A DNA stretch of 64,000 nucleotides. Source: Gymnorhina tibicen (Eukaryota > Chordata > Aves > Passeriformes > Artamidae). Within the stretch, counting starts at the first letter, position 1. Each line of letters opens with the position of its first letter. The notes under the pieces are model-generated. The model worked only from the letters and a program-made list of their open reading frames with translations. It searched no databases and had not been told where the DNA came from. This document shows, piece after piece, positions 49,891 through 61,200 of this stretch. Where the stretch lies: assembly GCA_013399875.1 (NCBI GenBank), contig VXAZ01001682.1, forward strand, positions 372,001 through 436,000. The letters run 5' to 3'. The translations under genes and the position numbers were made by a program.

Positions 49891-51566
49891 AAATTAGGAA
49901 AGGAGGGGAAAGCAGCCTTCTGTCCCCTTTGTCTCTTGCTAGATAAAATGCCTCCTCTTCCCCTGGAAATTCAGTTTGGAAATGCAGGTATCTGGTTGAC
50001 AGCGTTTTGTCAGCTTGCTTGAAACAAACAGAAAGAGGAGGGCTGAGCAAACCCCATTCAGCCCCTACAATGGTGCTCTCAACAACAGGGTCTCTTTTGG
50101 GTTGTACCAGCTGTGCCTGTGACTGAGATCATGCACACGAGGACTAAGGAACCCCGAGGCACCCCAGGGCGCCCCGAGGCATCCCGAGCACAGCCATGAG
50201 TACCGGCAGTGATACTGAAGTCGGTGGCACTTTATCCACCAGCTCCTGTGTCATCTCTCAGAGCCTCAGGAATTTTGAATGGCTTCTGAATTAATCAACC
50301 TCAAAATCTTCTACCCTCATCACTCGGCACCCATCCCATCTAATTCCATCAGTATTGTCACTGAGGACTACAGGAGTGTGTTCATTTGCCTCAGTGACAC
50401 AAAGTTCCTTGAACACCTCTTGCTCAGAAAAGCCTACAGGGAATATGCATTAAGCATCCCCTCACTGAAGGGGGAGGCAAATCTGTGACCCTCCTATCCC
50501 CAAAGTCCTTGCCAGTCTGTGGGATTTAACTCTGATAGTCCTTGATGTTAGTTAAGGTGAGTTTGGGAAAAGCCATGCTTCCAAAAAGCCGAGGAAAAGA
50601 GGAGGTAGTTGGCCAGCATTTGGCTCCTCCACTTCAGCCTCAGCTACAGACGTGGCTTTTGGTTCCAAAAGTCCTCTGTTCATTGTGGCACTTTCTGATG
50701 TAATTGCACCACTCTTGCACTCACACTTTCATCACGAAAGGCAAAATTAAAAAATTAAATCACTGATGAAATATAACCAGCATGAATGTCCTGGTGAAAA
50801 AAATGAGAGGCAAAATGCTCACATGTGATTGCTTCTCCAGAGTACTCCCTGGCCCAGAAAGGGAGGATAACAAATTGTAGGAGATAAGGAACTCCAAAGA
50901 AAGGCACGAGAAATTATTTCAGTGTTGGAAAGAACTGGCTAACAAGGGGAGATTAAATCAGCCAATTACACATATTCTTGGACTAAATATAACCTATGCT
51001 GAGGACTTTATATCAGCCTCTAAATATTGGAAAGATGCAAACACTTTACTAGAGACAGTAAAACTACCAAGAACTGATGGAATTTATGAAATACAAAAGG
51101 CCAGCTAAAAATTAGGAGCTCTCTCCCAACTCCGGGTTCATGCATCAGTGGAACAGTCTGTCGAGGAAAGTGATCTTTCCCAGAAAAAGCAAAGATTCAA
51201 TTTAATGAAAACGTGGTCTCTGAGAACAGTCTGACATCTGCGAGGATTCAGCCGGAATCAGCGGAGGAACCTTCAGACTCCGGCGTGCAGCTTCACACTA
51301 ACTGCTTAACATAGCATGTTTGCAAATTGTAATGCTGCTGTTACAACTGATACTGTGCAATTTTTCAGCAGCTCTACACTAAGGGAGGAAAAAAACATCG
51401 CTCCAGCTACAAAAGGAAGCATCAGTGACAGATCCCTCACTGAAGGATTTGCATTCCTTTTTTCTAATATTCACCCAGGTGGATTCACTGTCCCTTTCTC
51501 TCACATCTATGACTCTCTGGAAGGGAAAGGGCTGGAGACAGTCATTAGAGGTCTAAAAGCTATCAC
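49891..51566. other. Unique noncoding sequence
   Basis: A short GC-rich duplication ('ccccgaggca' twice, 50150-50190) follows the island. The stretch 51140-51175 ('cagtggaacagtctgtcgag') faintly resembles an old CR1 segment but is too diverged to call. A small CpG cluster lies at 51238-51292. No gene is recognised. Confidence 0.5.
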
Positions 51567-51992
51567 GGCTGGTTAGGAGGCAGTTTTGCAGAAAAGGATC
51601 TGGGGTTGTGGTGGGCAGCAAGTTGAAGAGGAGCCAGCAGCATGCCCTTGCAGCAACCAGGGCTGACCACACTGGGTTGCATTAGTGAGAGCATCGGGCA
51701 GGCCAAGAGAAGAGACAGCTGTGTACCCAGAGGTGCACTGCAAAACAGGAGGCAATGGTGACAAATTGCAGACAGAGAAACTCAAGTTTAAGGATAAAAA
51801 TCTTTACAACAAGCACTTGACAGGGGCAGAGAAGCTGTGCCATCTCAGCTGGGTAAAAATCTGCCTTGGAGATGATCAGAACACAACTGGAAAAGGCTCC
51901 AACCTAACACAGGACTTGGGCTAATTGGAGGAGAGGTTTGGACTGATGCCCAACAGAGGGACCTTCCATCCTAAGCTATTCTGTGGTTCTAC
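51567..51992 (+). repeat. CR1 LINE fragment (plus), diverged
   Basis: The CR1 blocks 'ggctggttaggaggcagttt', 'ttgcagaaaaggatctgggg', 'tgagagcatcgggcaggcca' and the tail 'agctattctgtggttctaca' occur in order with a poorly matching middle part. The element is in the sense orientation, 5'-truncated and moderately old. Confidence 0.87.
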
Positions 51993-54900
51993 ATAAGGAA
52001 CTTACTCGAACCAAAACGGCAAAATCAGGAGCAAGTGCCCTCAGAAGCACAAAATGGATTTAGAGCTGCACCAGAAGCAACCCTAAGAAATCATTCTCCT
52101 TCCCCTCCCCATGAGACTGTTAAAGACCCAAACATCCACCCAAAATCTCAGAGACACAAATGGAAATCTAATGCTACCTTTGCATGCTCACCTTTGAGAA
52201 TCACTCTTCAAGCTGCTGCCTTCAGGACATAGCACTTCTCAACCTAAAGGTTCTGTATTGTACAAGTGGGAATTCCATACAAGCCTCCAAACTGAGGAAT
52301 AATACCTAAATACATACATACAGGGGCTTTCCTTCTTCTTCACCACAAAATAGGCACAGATGCATCAGCTTTCCATCACAGGGATCTTTAAATATGAGTG
52401 TGGGAATCAGGGAAAAAGCAGGTAAGTCAACAGTTACCACCGTGTCAAAGTAAAAAACGATTCCTTCTTTCCCAAGGTGGCATGTGCCAAAATTAGTTCT
52501 TCTGATTTTGTTTAGAGGGACAGGGTTTTACTATTCTTAGCACAGTAAGGTCACTGTGGGGGAATGAACTGGTGTCTAAGCTGGCTCACGTATCACCAAT
52601 AAAGATGCTTCCCATGTGCTGATTGCAGGATATTACTGGAGGCAACAGTTGTGAGTGAGAAAACACTGCTTGATTTCCAGAACCCAGCTAAGTGTATACG
52701 GTTGGCAGTAGGGAAAAAAAGTATCACCACTGTTGACTTGAAAACTGAGCAAACCCATCCTAGAAGTCATTGAGGGGGAATAAACATGAAGCCCCAAGAC
52801 GCCTTTTATAGAAGCATTTTATCAAGGATAAACACACTTTGGAATGAGGCATTTTTCCCACTCCAGTTTCCTTGTGTCGATGTTATGTTTCTACCAGGAA
52901 TAAGGAGCTTCTCTTGGCTTTTTTTCTTTTTTTTTTGGTCAGTTAAAGAAGAACCAGCTTTTGCTAAGTGCCCAAATCCCTACCTCTCCAGGAACATTTC
53001 TGGAGTCCTTATGGCTTGAAAGCCAACTAAGAGTAAAAGATTCCGTATCATAACCCGGTCCCAACCCATCAGAGAGACGAACTGTCAGGCTCACTCAGGT
53101 TGGCTGAGTCACAACATCATTGCTTTCATCTTTATGATGAATATCAGGGATAAAAGAAAAAGCACTACAGTTACATTATTCCTGCTCACAGAATATTGGA
53201 AAATGTATTAAATGACTTCACACTGGCTGAAACACAGTACTTGGCTCCCTGAAGTTTTTTGTAACAAAGTTCCTACTTCAATAGCCGCGGGTATGTTCTG
53301 GGGGAGTCCTCACCTGCTCATCAGGTCCCACCTGCCAGCTGCCTCCTCCCATGTCCAGGATCCCTGTCACTGGATCCACAGCTTTGAAAACAATTTCTTA
53401 GGCTCCTTTCAGAGTTGCCCTGGCTTATAAGGGCCATAAAAGGTAACTTCCTTGAGCATGTGTAATAATGGGACAGGTATTCAGATTACCTTCTGGGGCT
53501 GCCCAGCAGTAATAACTCTTCCAGGAGCAGTCGCTGTCCTGCCTACACATACATCTAAAGCAAATTTGTGAGGACAGACCTGTTTCCATCTCACTCTTCT
53601 CTCTATCTCTCTGCCTGCTTAGACTTTACCGAAGAATGCAGAACTCAGTGTGCACTTCTGAATTCCCACTGCATTTTCAGGGACATATTAAGGAGCCATC
53701 ACTCATTTTAGGAACAAAATTGACTGCACTGGGATTGTACTTAACTGCAGTGCTAAAAAGAGTTGCTGTTTCTGCAGAGAGACACACAGGACACCCAGAT
53801 GGTTTCCCTTGCAGCAACAAGGAGATATTGAATATACAGTCATTTCACGGTATTTTTTAGTTAAACTGTCAGTTCAGCCCTTGTTCCCCTGCTTAGGAAC
53901 GCACCACTTTTGGCACAGAGCATTCCTTCGGACCAGGATGAAATGTCAGGCTGAAAAGCACCATCATTAGATTGAATTCCATTCACGAAGGACTTGGTCC
54001 CACCATCAAGCTTCCAAAAATACTCCTTCCTTCCCTATCCCTTGAACTTATTCCTCACATTGCATCTTACGGAGCCGTTAGCAGAGTGATAAACATGAAT
54101 CTCACCCAAGCTGCTGTCTTTACTACGAGACTAGTCCATCCACTCCAGTTCTCTTTGGAGCCATGACAGGTACAAAGAAGGACCATCCCAGAAAAAGAGA
54201 CTGATATGAAAACCAAGAGAAACTCATGAAAACGCCATCACAACTGTGCTGTTAAACCCAAGCAGCCACGTTCTGCCACAGTCCTATTAAAATACTGCCA
54301 TGGTCTTCATTACTCGGGAATAAAAAGCCACGGAGCAGGAAAAGCATTCTTCCATGCTAGGATTAAATACTCTCAGTTGTCTGTGAAACCTGAAACCCAG
54401 TTTTTTCTGGGAATATTATGAATGTCTCAGGCTAGTGGCCAGTTTTAGAGGCTATGGAATAGTTCAAGCAAGCTTTAACTGGCACTTATTAATAGCCACC
54501 ACTGTTCACCTATCACGTGCTGTATAACCCTTCAGCATCAGAGCCCAGGAAGAAATTCTATGAACTACATGCAACATGGGCTAAGGATCAAAAAGGCAGA
54601 CTGGGACAGTGGAGGGTTTGGAGGGTTAGAAGGGAGGCAGTTAGCTTGAGATATAGTTTAAAAAAAAAAAAAGGAGTCATGCATGGGGACTGAGTCTATC
54701 AGTGAGTGCTACAGCAAGAAAAAACAGCCTGGAAGTCTGCAGATGACAAGGCTACTTTTTTTCCAGGATTGGTTCAGACCACTCTATTTCCTTCTCTACA
54801 AACCACAGACTCTTTCTTTTGTGCTTTCTTAAGCAGGGTGATTTTCATGCTGTTTTATTCCTGACCCACAAGCCAGAATAAAGAATAACTGCTTATAAGC

Positions 54901-57900
54901 TATCTTTTTGATTATTCTGTTGTATGAGCCAGAGATACTGTTAAATAAATGCCATTTATAGCCTGTTTGTGGCCACATGAGACACCAGGCATTTCTCTGA
55001 TGCAAGAGATCTTCCACCATGCTCTCATGCAGAAGACCACCATTACTGCCTACCACATAATGGGGCATTTCTGGTTCTACCTGATACCAATCAGCTACAT
55101 TATTCCAGACCAGCTGCTTCCTCACAGCTCAAAGCACTTTGTAGTGTAAGCACTAACACAGTAGAGCAATAACTTGAGATGATAATTTAGGTTGCTGCTC
55201 TTTCTTAAGTGTCTGGATTTTTACAGGCTGTCTACCTTAATTCTCTCTTTTCCATTAAAACCTCTTTGGGGAGAACGAGCATGAATTTGCAAAAGAAAAA
55301 ATCCAGGAATCTGGAGAACAATGACAGGTGCATACAGAAATTGAAATAACATATTAGTTCACTGGATTTGAGTGGGGCTTTTAAATCCCCATTATGTGCT
55401 CCACAAATGCAGCAAAAGACAAGGAAAGGATTCATTCTGAGGGCAGACTGCACTTCCAGGGGAAGAGGGAGGCACTAATAACTATTTCACTTGTAGGAAA
55501 CTGGACACAGTCAAATTAAGGGTAGAAGCAGAATGGTCCTGGGGCACCCAGAACAGAGGTATATCAATGTGCATGCTTTTTGTGTGAAGTTTACAGAGTA
55601 AAACCCAAAACTTTTTCTCAGGGGCTTGGAAGATGCAGTTGCCATGACTGTTACAGTATTTTATTCAAATTTAAAAATCCAGAATCAGTTCAAGGAACAA
55701 AAAACAGTCAAAGGCTCCCTCCTCATCTGATCACCATTCTACAGCATCACATGCTCTCTCCCCTCTCCTCTCTCTAGCTGGATCCTTGCTGATAGAATGG
55801 CTCATTTTCAACAGCACACAGAGAAAGTGCTCATTCCCCACCTTCTCCTGCTCCAAATAACCTCTGTTTATAATCCTGGGGATGCCTAATGTGTGCTAGG
55901 TGTTGAGTTGATAACAGAGTGTTGGTTCTGCACACCTGCCAAACTGCAGCTGTAGTGACTGGAAGAGCTCAAAATTTCATGAAAATTCAAGGAAAAAGAA
56001 ATGAAACAGCAGAGGCACCAGAAGAGTGTAGGTAAGGTCACTTGAGCAACAAAGAGAGCCAGCCCCAAACATGGAGACACATCACCTACAACTCCAACCA
56101 TCAGCAACTACAAGGACATGTTGATTTGGCTTTACGGCAGATGGGAGCTGGGAAAGGGAACTTGTTGGGACACCCTCATTTTCCCAGAGTAGTATGCCCT
56201 GGTTCTGGACCCAGGCTCCCAGAGAGCTGTGCCACCTGTTCCAGACCTACTCAATCCCCAGGGCTGAATGAATATTGAATTTGATTGTGCTGTTTCACCC
56301 ACAGCATCTCCAGGTCTAGGAGAAGAGCAAGCATGCACCTTGCCCATGTCCTTGATGACTCCTGTAACTAATGTGCTCCCTAAAGAGTCTCTTTTCCCTC
56401 TTCCCTTTGCATTTCCATTGCAGGTGGCCACGTGCCACCACAGGGAAAAGCAGCACAGGCAGCAGCACACGGAGGCAGCCCAAAGCCTGTGACAAATCAC
56501 TGCAGAAGTAACACAGCCCTGAGATGCCAGTCAGCTCTGCCATCTCCAGACAAAAGCAACAAGGAAGACAATCACTGAGATATTTCCATTCCACTTCTGA
56601 GTTTGCCCTGGGCACTGCAGACTTTTCATGGACTCACATAGCTCGTTCTCTCCCTTATCAGCAACAGGACTCATCTTTCTGAGCTAGTCAGCCTGGTGTG
56701 CCTTTTTCAGCAATAACACCACTAAAGCAATTAACATTTCCTTTTTAAGTTTTTGAGTCAAGGTAAAAGCCTGAAGAGTGTGGCTGCCATCAGAAAGGGC
56801 TGTTGTGCATTTCAAGGGGAATGAGAGGATCCTTGAAGCAGCTGAATACACCCAGGCACAGCAACAGCTTTGCAAGTTACTCACACAGTGAGGTTTGGAA
56901 GGCAGCACATAAACAGGACCAGATTGAGGATCCTGGCATTGGACATCCTAAAAACAGGTGAAGGGGGCCAGCAGCAAGCCATGGATTTTCCACCCAGGAG
57001 CTGAAAATTGTAAAGTCCAGGAAGTACAAATTAACCATCTATTTTTGAGCTGCTAAATTTGTTGCAAGCCCTGAAGCTTTTTGCCTGCAACAAAAAAGAG
57101 CCAGGTATAGAAAAGGAGAAGAAGCTACAACACCCCAGACAAATTCCAGGGTCCTGATACATTTGGCAGAGCGGCCCCAGGAGAGGTCTGTGTCAGCACA
57201 TCCGTGACAGCAACCATGCCATGGTCCTGGCACAAGACACTGCTCTGCCTTCTAGCTGGCCTCTTTTCAGCACGATGAAAAGATGATGCCACATGCCAGG
57301 CAAAACCAGTCATGTGGATGGCTAAAAGTGTCTAACACATGGGGATCACGTGGAGAGAGATGCAAAGGAGCAGCCACACTGGGGAGAATCAAGAACACAG
57401 CCAACCCTACCCTCCACATGCAGGGCTGACAGCCCTGGCCCAGAAGGCACACAAGGGAACATGAGGAACTCTCCATCTCTGCAGAAGATGCTAAGGCAGG
57501 TAGGATCATATGAGGAAGAGATAAAGAGCCCTTAACACAAGCCCTGGAGGAGGGCTGGGCGAGAGGGTGATTTTGAGCAATGTGAAAACCTGTCTGCCAG
57601 AAGTTGGACTGAGATCCACCAACTCATTCCCCACAGCTCCCCAAACAGACACACATCCTTTTCTTAGAAGCACAGATGCCTATATATATTTAAATCACTG
57701 CTCTAGTCAGGGATTGTACTAGCTGTAAATTTTGAAACTGGGGGGAGGGGAAAGGCACTGAAGATTCCAGTATGTAATTTTCTTTTTTTTCTCTTATTAG
57801 ATTATACCCTTGTTTAAGAACTAACTGTTCTTTTACTTGGTGTCCTTTTGGCAACCATCTCTACCTAGCAAGACGTGGGTGTCTGCACTCCCCCAAGTTC

Positions 57901-58060
57901 GCCCGTACTTGCATAGCAAGTTCAGATGAAATACAGCACAGAAATTGTACTCCTGTAGTCCAGGAACAGGAGTATTTAGGGCAATTAATCACTAAAATGA
58001 TGAAAAGGCAATGACTGGCAATGTAGAGGAAGAGAAAAAAATGTTAACTTGGAGCACTAC
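51993..58060. other. Unique noncoding sequence
   Basis: No gene or transposon is recognised. There is a 13-A run near 54660. A polypyrimidine stretch ending in AG at 57780-57800 resembles a splice acceptor, but no plausible exon follows in any frame. Confidence 0.5.
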
Positions 58061-58260
58061 TGAAACGTGCTCAAAATACACAATCCGGGGAGGAAGCGGC
58101 ACGTCTGCCTCAGCATTGCACTGGCGGCAGCTGAACATCACAGGCGGTTTGGAGTTGTGCTGCCCACAATCAAAATTCTTCTCCGGGGCGGTGCAGCAGC
58201 GAGAGTGGATTTGGCCGGTTCCTTCTTCCCCAAGGTAATTCAGCTCTCTCCGGTCACACA
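58061..58260. other. CpG-rich patch with overlapping open frames, possible exon
   Basis: About ten CpGs fall in 170 bp, against a CpG-poor background. Both strands are open: plus frames 58011-58238 and 58067-58405, and minus frame 57992-58291, which contains the Cys-rich text CCTAPEKNFDCGQHNS. A GT donor-like site ('ccccaaggtaattc') lies at 58230-58240 on the plus strand. I recognise no protein family and cannot choose a strand. It may be an exon, an islet of regulatory DNA or a decayed GC-rich repeat. Confidence 0.35.
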
Positions 58261-61200
58261 AGAAGTAGTGACAATATTTAGTACTCCCCAAGCGTGGTTT
58301 AACCTAGAGAACAGCTCCAGAAAGGTTTGCGTGGCCCTGCCCCAGGCTGAAAACAGAAGCATCAGCATGTCTGCCACATATTGCAGTAGCAGCTTCCCTC
58401 CTTAGAGGTCTGTTTCGAAACACCCAGAGCTGGAAGGTGTCCACAAATTCAGCTGAAGTCATTAAGAAGCCTCTGAGGCTGGAAAATTAGGATTGCAGAT
58501 TATTGATCGATGGCTTTAATGACATAGGTCTAGCATTTCTACATTATCAAATCCTGCTAAGGTATAACTGTTCCCACAGTCAAATACCTCCACAGGTCAG
58601 AACAGCACAAAGAGTTTTATGACTCTCTCATCGGAGTTTTAACCCCAAAGTTTGCTAAAGTGTTGGTAACCATTAAAAAGAGCTGTGCTACTAATGAAGC
58701 TGATGCTAAAAGCAGTGTGGACAGCACACAAAACTTATAGGTTCAGGCAAAATGGTGCTTCAATCCTGCCTGTACCGGAGCTTTGTGAGCTGTGTGAACC
58801 TCTTATATTGTATTAGACCATATTATAGATAGCTGTGCAGTGCAAATAGACTGGGGACATATGGCAGTGCTTACCTCTTATTAAGGAGGCTTAAAAAATA
58901 GAATACATAGCTTCAGACTCTTTCAGAAAGGACAGTACATCCTGCATGCAGATCCCTACAATCATACAAGGCATAAAGAAAACCCTCAGCCAAGTCCAAT
59001 TACCACCATCCAGCATCCCAGGGAAGGTCAGTCAAGTTGCGACTGTTCTAAACTGCACTTGCACAAGCTGGGATGTTCTATACCTGCAGGCTACCCTGTT
59101 CAGGTGGGGTATCCTCACCTACCTTGGAAAAAGCCTTAAAGCAAACCAAGGCAAACACTTCTCTTCTAAGCAGCATAATACCTCAAGAACATCGCCTTTT
59201 CCTCTCTACTAGCTTCTCCTTTTCCCACATCTTCAAGCTTTTCATGACCACACAACCCTGTTCCATCTTTCCTAGTTCCCTTTTCTCATCACTCACTTCC
59301 CCATCTGCAATGCCATTTGTGCCAGCTGCGACTACAATTATTTGGCTTCTTCAAAATATGTCTCCAGGCATTGTTCCTCACAGCTTCTTGGATGCAAAAT
59401 ATGTCCCTGAACTAACCCACAAGCCCAGTATCTTTCTTGGGATAAATTCTTCATCTGATCAGTGATGGTGGCAACTAGGAGCAATTAGCAGAATATAACT
59501 GTTATTATTTTCCTCTCCCTCCATCCTATTACTTGTTGCACTCATTTGTGACCTGTCTCAAAGCAACAGAAATTTCTTTAAGGCATAGACTTGCTCCTGT
59601 GTTTTACAGGTATCCATCAAGTGAAAATCAACATGAGTCGGTACCTCATGAGTCAGCAGGCAGAAAGGGCAGCTTTAATGTGCAAGAGACTGTAGCTTTC
59701 ATTAATACTCCACATGGTGACTTACTTCTCAGGTGTAACAGGAGAGAAAAGTCTTCCTAGGGATGTTTGTGTGACAGATTGCTGAAGAAGTGGATTACCA
59801 AAGAATTTGGAGTTACCAGGCACCTGTACTCCTTTTGTATTAACTGTCCTGAAAGGCATATTTTTCTCATGTTCTTCAATGACTTCACACTCCAACCAAC
59901 CTGGTTTTTAAACCCATATTTGGCAGGTATGAGGCTCCTTGGCTTGAAAAGCAGCCTCCTAAGTGCAAAAGCTACTTTTGAAAATGGAGCTTTAGTTCTG
60001 TGGTCTTCTAGACACTTTTTTGAAATTACTCTGAATTTCATGCTGGTACAGAGCCCAGTGCAGCAGGGCTTGAATCCAAGGACAGGACCAATCATCATGA
60101 CTGGCTCTCAGTTTCAATGAGTGGCAAATCAGAAGAAAACTGACATCAAATCCAATTGCACATATAGCTGTGCTATTGTCACTGCCAAGTGGTGAGGCAC
60201 ATGATTCAGCACGTAGAAGTTCACCTTCTTCCCAGGTGGGTCTTACAGTCTGTGCTGAATCTGAACCACACCAACAGCAACCCACTTCAGAGGGCTAAAT
60301 CTAGCAGAGGAATGGCTGCAGTAGGTTGTGATTTTGGAGTGCAGATGCACTCTGGCACCTGGAAGGCTTCAGAAGAGAGCACACAGACACAGAGGACAAG
60401 GTTGCATGTAAGACAGGCACCTCCAGTGAGTTCTCCATGTCAGTGGCCCACAGTCTTTTTGAAGGAACCATCAGTGATGCCAGATATGATGTTACTGCCT
60501 CACCTCTCCCGTCCCATGCTAAACTCCAGTCCACTGCATCACTGCTTCCCTACCCTTTCCTGAAACTACTGTGTTGAAGGGGTCTCACAGCTCAAGCTCA
60601 GCTGAAACAAGAGGTGGGTGAGAAAGAGGTGGCACTGTACACACAGCAGGGAGATAGCTTCTGCCCTGACACACCCCGCCATTATTGTTTTCATGGTCAT
60701 GGGCCACCAGCCAAACTGCAACAGCTGGCCCCTGACTCCAATTCCTGTTGCAGGGACTGAAGGAGAACCAGCAGCCAAAACTGCACCACCTCCATATCCT
60801 GAGTGCTGTCACCTCTCTGTCAGGCTCTTGTGCCCAACATAGCCCCCAGACACCTGCAAGATACAAGCCCGAGCCTTGTGTCTGTGCTCAGCTCCAGTCT
60901 TCCCAAATACATGCCAGGTCCCTCTTACACTAACCATGACCACCTCCTCATCCCCAAACTTAGGAAACGTTCTCAACAAAATTTCCCAAATGAATGTCTT
61001 GCAGTCTCAGTGAAGCAGCATCTTCTAACAAAAATATTTCATCCCCAGACCTCCAATCAGCTGTGGAAAGCAGCTTTATGATTTCAAAATGCATGCAATG
61101 TTTTCCAGCTGGATATGTGGAGCAGGTTGATGCTGGCTCATGTGCTTGATGATTTTGCCCCTTGCTAGGACGCATATTTCAGATTGGTAAGTGGACTCAG

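Noticed and set aside
49663..50050. Pro/Gly-rich frames on both strands around 49.8 kb
   Set aside because: They translate the poly-C/poly-G runs and cross the two Ns, so they are not evidence of a gene.
51140..51180. 'cagtggaacagtctgtcgag' resembling a CR1 'tggaacaggctgcc' motif
   Set aside because: The similarity is short and neighbouring CR1 blocks are not found. It may be an extremely old remnant but cannot be supported.
57778..57801. Polypyrimidine tract plus AG like a splice acceptor
   Set aside because: The sequence after it has stops in all frames within a short distance and no donor partner is apparent.
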